The notes under the pieces were generated by a model. That model was not told the DNA's origin, did no database searches, and saw nothing but the letters and a program-made list of their open reading frames with translations. This document shows positions 60,258 to 64,000 of a stretch of DNA of 64,000 nt, in pieces. The stretch comes from Planctomycetota bacterium (lineage in GTDB: Bacteria; Planctomycetota; UBA1135; UBA2386). The stretch spans positions 771,001 to 835,000 of the forward strand of contig JADJPQ010000001.1 in NCBI GenBank assembly GCA_016713175.1. Reading direction: 5' to 3'. A program made the position numbers and the translations under genes. How positions within the stretch are numbered: the stretch's first letter is position 1; each line of letters starts with the position of its first letter.

Positions 60258-61622
60258 ATGCCCAGACTGCGCACCATCATTGCCGCGTTGTTTCCGCTGT
60301 CGCTTGCGCTCGCGCAAGCCGACTGGCGTCCGATGTACCCGACCAACCCGCCCTTGCCGTTCGGCCGCGATGGCGTCCGGATGGCCTTCGACGCCGCGCG
60401 CAGCCGCATCGTGCTGTTTGGCGGCACGCTGATTCCGGGCGGGCTGATGAACGACACCTGGACCTACGACGGCACGACCTGGACGCAGCAGAGCCCGATG
60501 GCGGCGCCGACGGCGCGTTCGCAGCATGCCATGTGCTACGACAGTGTCCGTCAGGTCGTGGTGTTGTTCGGCGGCCAGTCGGCCGGCATGCCGTTCGGCG
60601 ACACGTGGGAATGGGACGGCAGCACCTGGACGCAGCGGCTGACACCGCGAACACCGAGTGCGCGTTTTCGCAGCGGGCTGGCGTTCGATGGCACGCGTTC
60701 GGTCCTGTTCGGCGGCCAATCCGGAACCGCGCTCGGCGATACCTGGGCGCTCGATGCGGCCGGCTGGACACCGCTGACCACGGCGGCAGCACCGTCGGCG
60801 CGCTCGGGCCATCAGTTGGCGAGCAATGGCGCTGGCGAAGTGCTGCTGTTTGGCGGCGGCGCGGCTCCCAACAACGAGACCTGGCTGTTCCATGGCACGA
60901 CGTGGACGCAGCAGATTCCGACCACGCCGCCGCCGGTGCGCAGCCAGCCGTATCTGGTGCACGATCCGGTCGTCGGCCGCTATCTGCTGTTTGGCGGCAC
61001 GAACTTCATCTTCCAGCCGCAGGAAGACACCTGGGCGTTCGCCGCCGGGCAGTGGACGCAGTTGCCGACGATGCGGGCGCCCTCGACGCGCGGCGGTGGC
61101 GCCGCGGTCTGGTATCCGCCGCAGCAACGGCTGGTGATCCAAGGCGGCGCGATGGCGATGCCCGGCGACCTGCGTTCGGGCATCCAGGGCTGGGAGTTCG
61201 GCAATGCGCTCGCCAGCTTCATGCCGTGGGGTGAACGGTTGTGTCCGGCGCTCGATCCGCCATTGCTCCGCGGTGCCGGACAGCCGACCGTCGGCGGCAC
61301 GTTCCGCGCCGAGGTCGTGTCGTTCTCTGCCGTGGCCGCGTTCGTCATCATGGGGTTTTCGACGACATCATGGGCCGGCGGGGTGTTGCCGTACGACCTG
61401 GTGACCTATGGCACCTGGCCCAACTGCATGCTCCGGGTGCGGCCGGAAGCGACTGCCTACCTCGGCTTCGGCCAGACGACGACCTGGACGTTGGCGATTC
61501 CGCCGTCGGCGAGCTACCTCGGCGTGCAGTTCCATCTGCAGGGCTTCACGTTCGGCGCCGGCAGCTTCCCGACGAATCTGTCGACCGCCAACGCCGGCAC
61601 CGCCATCGTCGATCTCAATTAG
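60258..61622 (+). CDS. Secreted kelch-like propeller protein (paralogue 4)
   Basis: The 454-residue product has a signal peptide (AALFPLSLALAQA). Six kelch-type blades carry VLFGGT, VLFGGQ twice, LLFGGG, LLFGGT and VIQGGA, with TWTYDGTTW, TWEWDGSTW and similar tags. The C-terminal module ends WTLAIPPSASYLGVQFHLQG, FTFGAG, then TAIVDLN. Its stop codon overlaps that of the convergent 61619-63124 gene, with no room for a terminator. Likely extracellular; the binding partner is unknown. Confidence 0.85.
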   Translation: MPRLRTIIAALFPLSLALAQADWRPMYPTNPPLPFGRDGVRMAFDAARSRIVLFGGTLIPGGLMNDTWTYDGTTWTQQSPMAAPTARSQHAMCYDSVRQVVVLFGGQSAGMPFGDTWEWDGSTWTQRLTPRTPSARFRSGLAFDGTRSVLFGGQSGTALGDTWALDAAGWTPLTTAAAPSARSGHQLASNGAGEVLLFGGGAAPNNETWLFHGTTWTQQIPTTPPPVRSQPYLVHDPVVGRYLLFGGTNFIFQPQEDTWAFAAGQWTQLPTMRAPSTRGGGAAVWYPPQQRLVIQGGAMAMPGDLRSGIQGWEFGNALASFMPWGERLCPALDPPLLRGAGQPTVGGTFRAEVVSFSAVAAFVIMGFSTTSWAGGVLPYDLVTYGTWPNCMLRVRPEATAYLGFGQTTTWTLAIPPSASYLGVQFHLQGFTFGAGSFPTNLSTANAGTAIVDLN

Positions 61623-63124
61623 CGCAGCAGTGGCCACAGCGCGAACGGGTCGAGCCCTTCGCCGGTGACCTCGATCATGGTGCCGGCGGCATTCCTGGTT
61701 GCCCGCGGGTCCTGCAGGGCGGCGAGCCAGCTGCGCAGCGTCAATTCCGGCAGATGCGGCGCCGATGTGAGCGTCTTGGCGACGGTCGACAGCTCTCGGG
61801 CCAGGTGCTCGCAGCGAGTGCGTGCGGCTGCGGCGTCGCCGGCCGTCGCGACGCGGAGCGCGAACGGTGCGAGCGTGACCTGCGCGTTCTCCCCGCGCTC
61901 GAGCAGCAGCCACGGCAGGCTCTCGATCGGCGATTCGGCGGGCAGCGCCGCCGCGAATGCCGCGCCGTTCGCGATCGCGGCCGCGAGCACTTCCGGCATC
62001 GGGCCGACGGCCTGCTTCGCCAACGCGGTGGCCCGCACGACCACGCGATCGGCGGTGACGGTCACCTGCAACCCGTCCCACCAGGTGTCGCTCTGGACCG
62101 GGCCGGTGCCGCCGACATCGAGTCCACGCTCGGTCAGGTACGTTCGCAATGCCTCGACCTCGAACATGCCGGTTGCTTCGGCCCAGCCGAGATGCGTGCG
62201 GCCGTCGAGGACCGAAAGGCCAAGCAGGCAGCGGTCGATCCGGGCTCGGCCCCAGCACCGCGCCAGTTCGAACGGCGCTTCGCCGGGCCGGTCGACGATC
62301 ATCTGGGCGCCGGCCAACGCGAGGTTGATGGGATCCGACCCGATCGCCAGCACCTGCTGCCAGAAGTCTTCGGCGGTCGAACGCCGTACTGCGGTGGCGA
62401 TGTCGGGACGCGGCGCGAAGTGACGGAGGTCCAGCCAGAACCATGCATCGATGCCCGAGGTCGGCGGCGTCGCGGTCCACGGCGCTGGCGGAACGGCGGC
62501 TCTGGCACCCATGGCAGCGAGCGCGTCGTTGGCGGCGTGGACCAGGAACGGATCGGCTTCGCGGCGCAGCGCTTCGAATTCGCCGCGGGCCGCCAGGCAG
62601 TTCGTCTGTTGCAACAGCCTGGCGGCGACTTCGCGTTCGAGCAGGGCACGGCGTTGCAGCACGTCTGGCAGCCCGCGATCGATCGCTTCGGTCAGCAGCA
62701 GCAGCCGTACGTCGGTTGGTGCGGTCTGCAGGCCGAGCTGGGTGCGGTGACGTTCGGCATCGATGGCGCCGAGCAGACTGCCGGGTTGTCGCAGGTTCGC
62801 GGCCAGCCATGGCAGCGCGCTCTTCCAGGAGCGCAACCCTGCGCACAGCTCCTGTGGCAATGGGTCCGGCTGGCGGCCGGCGTGTGGCTGGCCGAGGAAC
62901 GGCAGGCCGGCGTCGGTAGAGCCGCCGGCGGCAGGATTGGGGAACTGCACGACCGCGCCACTGGCATCGACGACCCATCGGGTGTCGTAGAGCGGCTTGC
63001 CGGCAGCATGCCTGGCCTCGACCGTCGCGCGCGGGACGTGCTCGATGCCCAGGTTGCGCGCTTGTTGCGCGGTCAGGGCTGCAGCAAGCAACAAGACCCC
63101 CGGGCAGAGCGCTCGTCCGTTCAT
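61619..63124 (-). CDS. Large secreted protein of unknown function
   Basis: The 501-residue product has a signal peptide (ALCPGVLLLAAALTAQ) and no family I recognise. Features include WVVDASGAVVQFPNPAAGGS, DVRLLLLTEAIDRGLPDVLQ, PTSGIDAWFWLDLRHFAPRP, TWWDGLQVTVTADRVVVRAT and VTLAPFALRVATAGDAAAAR. It is rich in Ala/Leu/Arg and probably alternates helices and strands. The start at 63124 (MNGRALCPG) fits the signal peptide. It is convergent with and overlaps the propeller gene, and divergent from the partial gene at 63334. Confidence 0.7.
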   Translation of the reverse strand: MNGRALCPGVLLLAAALTAQQARNLGIEHVPRATVEARHAAGKPLYDTRWVVDASGAVVQFPNPAAGGSTDAGLPFLGQPHAGRQPDPLPQELCAGLRSWKSALPWLAANLRQPGSLLGAIDAERHRTQLGLQTAPTDVRLLLLTEAIDRGLPDVLQRRALLEREVAARLLQQTNCLAARGEFEALRREADPFLVHAANDALAAMGARAAVPPAPWTATPPTSGIDAWFWLDLRHFAPRPDIATAVRRSTAEDFWQQVLAIGSDPINLALAGAQMIVDRPGEAPFELARCWGRARIDRCLLGLSVLDGRTHLGWAEATGMFEVEALRTYLTERGLDVGGTGPVQSDTWWDGLQVTVTADRVVVRATALAKQAVGPMPEVLAAAIANGAAFAAALPAESPIESLPWLLLERGENAQVTLAPFALRVATAGDAAAARTRCEHLARELSTVAKTLTSAPHLPELTLRSWLAALQDPRATRNAAGTMIEVTGEGLDPFALWPLLR

Positions 63125-63333
63125 TCGGGCATGGTATCGCGCTCCGGGTCTTGCCGGCTCGCTCCGGGGTGGAGTGGTGGACTCCTCGGCGAACACCGCG
63201 GGGGTCGGGGGCTTCGGGATCGCGGGCGGGGCCCGGACGCCATGGCCGTGCGCCGAGAAAAATGCATGCGCACGTCTGCCGTTGCTGGCGCGACGTCTTG
63301 GCAACAGCTCGTCGTCTGGCAACGGAGTCCCCC

Positions 63334-64000
63334 GTGAAATCCATGTGGTCGTGTCTGGTCCTCATCTTGGCTTGTTCTCCGGCCCAGGAGCCGCGGCGCG
63401 AGCCGTTCCTGCCGCCCACGCTGATGGATGCCGAGGAGAAGAAGTTCGACAAGGAGCGAGTCGACGCCCGGAATGCCGTGTTCGTCGCGCTGGATGCCGC
63501 CGCCAAGAACGCGGATCCGGCGGCCAGGCAACGGTGCGATGTCGATCGGAAGGCGTTCGCCGCTCGGGGCACCCTGCCGGCGTCGGTGCCCGACGCCGTG
63601 CGCATCTACGAGAACACCGTGATCGCGGCCGCCGGACGATTGCTCGACGCCTACGAGAAGAAGATCGAACGGTTGCGTCGACAGCTCCTCGACGACGAGG
63701 CGGATCGCCACGAACGCCAGTTGGAGCGGCGGCGTGGAGAACTCGAGCCGTTGTTCGAACGTGACCTGCGGACGCAGGTCGATCCGGTCAAGGCCGCCAG
63801 CAGCGGTGCCTGGTCCTGGCAAGGCACGACCCTGCAGAACGACGCCAAGGCAGCAAGCGTGCTGCGGCTGTTGCCGACGGGCGGCTTCCCGAACGAATAC
63901 CAGCTGCGGCTGCGGATCGACCATCGCGGTGACGAGGAGGATTGCAACCTGGTGTTCCCGTACCTGTTCGCCGGTCGACGAGCCTTCGGCATGATCACGC
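63334..64000 (+). CDS. Secreted planctomycete-type protein, N-terminal part (cut by window end)
   Basis: At least 222 residues are visible. GTG at 63334 has GGAG seven bases upstream and is chosen over ATG at 63343. A signal peptide (VKSMWSCLVLILACSPAQ) is followed by a charged coiled-coil region (YEKKIERLRRQLLDDEADRH, ERQLERRRGELEPLFERDL). The beta region starts GAWSWQGTTLQNDAKAASVL and LRLRIDHRGDEEDCNLVF, ending AGRRAFGM. The last part resembles the DUF1080-like/laminin-G-like domains of planctomycete secreted proteins. The C-terminus is missing, so domain identity is tentative. Confidence 0.7.
   Translation, partial: MKSMWSCLVLILACSPAQEPRREPFLPPTLMDAEEKKFDKERVDARNAVFVALDAAAKNADPAARQRCDVDRKAFAARGTLPASVPDAVRIYENTVIAAAGRLLDAYEKKIERLRRQLLDDEADRHERQLERRRGELEPLFERDLRTQVDPVKAASSGAWSWQGTTLQNDAKAASVLRLLPTGGFPNEYQLRLRIDHRGDEEDCNLVFPYLFAGRRAFGMIT

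Overview
This is a gene-dense, very GC-rich 64 kb bacterial segment with no rRNA, tRNA, CRISPR array, complete insertion sequence or recognisable prophage. The gene families point to Planctomycetota. The window has two DUF1549/DUF1553 plus DUF1501 gene pairs, an arylsulfatase, and two Ser/Thr kinase plus ECF sigma-factor pairs. It also has many secreted proteins of unknown role and a family of beta-propeller proteins sharing one C-terminal module. The phylum is an inference from family content; no marker-gene phylogeny was possible.

Layout. 1-5.4 kb: end of an alpha/beta-hydrolase gene, a flagellin relic, catalase plus Dps (an oxidative-stress pair), a secreted beta-helix protein, an IS110-type relic and a proline iminopeptidase. 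5.4-12.8 kb: a large secreted sialate O-acetylesterase-like protein, a cytosolic TIR-like protein with an apparently damaged active site, two secreted proteins on opposite strands, and a lipoprotein of the RidA family. 12.9-20.7 kb (minus strand): sulfatase, threonyl-tRNA synthetase and two tandem secreted propeller proteins. 20.8-34.3 kb (plus strand): DUF1801 protein, large secreted metalloprotease, kinase-TPR protein and ECF sigma factor, M1 aminopeptidase, and a DUF1549/DUF1553 + DUF1501 pair. 34.3-42.6 kb (mostly minus): small regulators and house-keeping genes (DUF4177, ArsR-type regulator with SRPBCC partner, fumarase, orphan response regulator, DUF1328 protein, wax-synthase-like pair), mixed with gene relics and a diverged direct repeat. 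42.8-47.7 kb: second DUF1549/DUF1553 + DUF1501 pair. 47.8-51 kb: ECF sigma factor followed by a kinase fused to an FGE/sulfatase-modifying-factor-like domain. 51-64 kb: mostly secreted proteins (lipoprotein, propellers, CAP domain, toroid repeat, SGNH hydrolase) plus an RNA ligase of the Deinococcus DraRnl type.

Working together. Most genes look like envelope or extracellular functions: hydrolases (esterase, sulfatase, peptidases), c-type cytochrome-like PSD proteins with Tat-exported DUF1501 partners, and propeller proteins. The kinase/ECF pairs are the likely signalling layer. The most unusual theme is that at least eight predicted exported proteins with unrelated N-terminal parts (beta-helix, TolB-like propeller, kelch-like propeller, metalloprotease, Cys-rich protein) end in the same kind of short C-terminal beta-rich module. 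It may serve as a sorting, anchoring or assembly domain. A relic of such a module is also present. Several other relics (flagellin, desaturase, IS110, ECF sigma, truncated lipoprotein) show that this region has been repeatedly rearranged.
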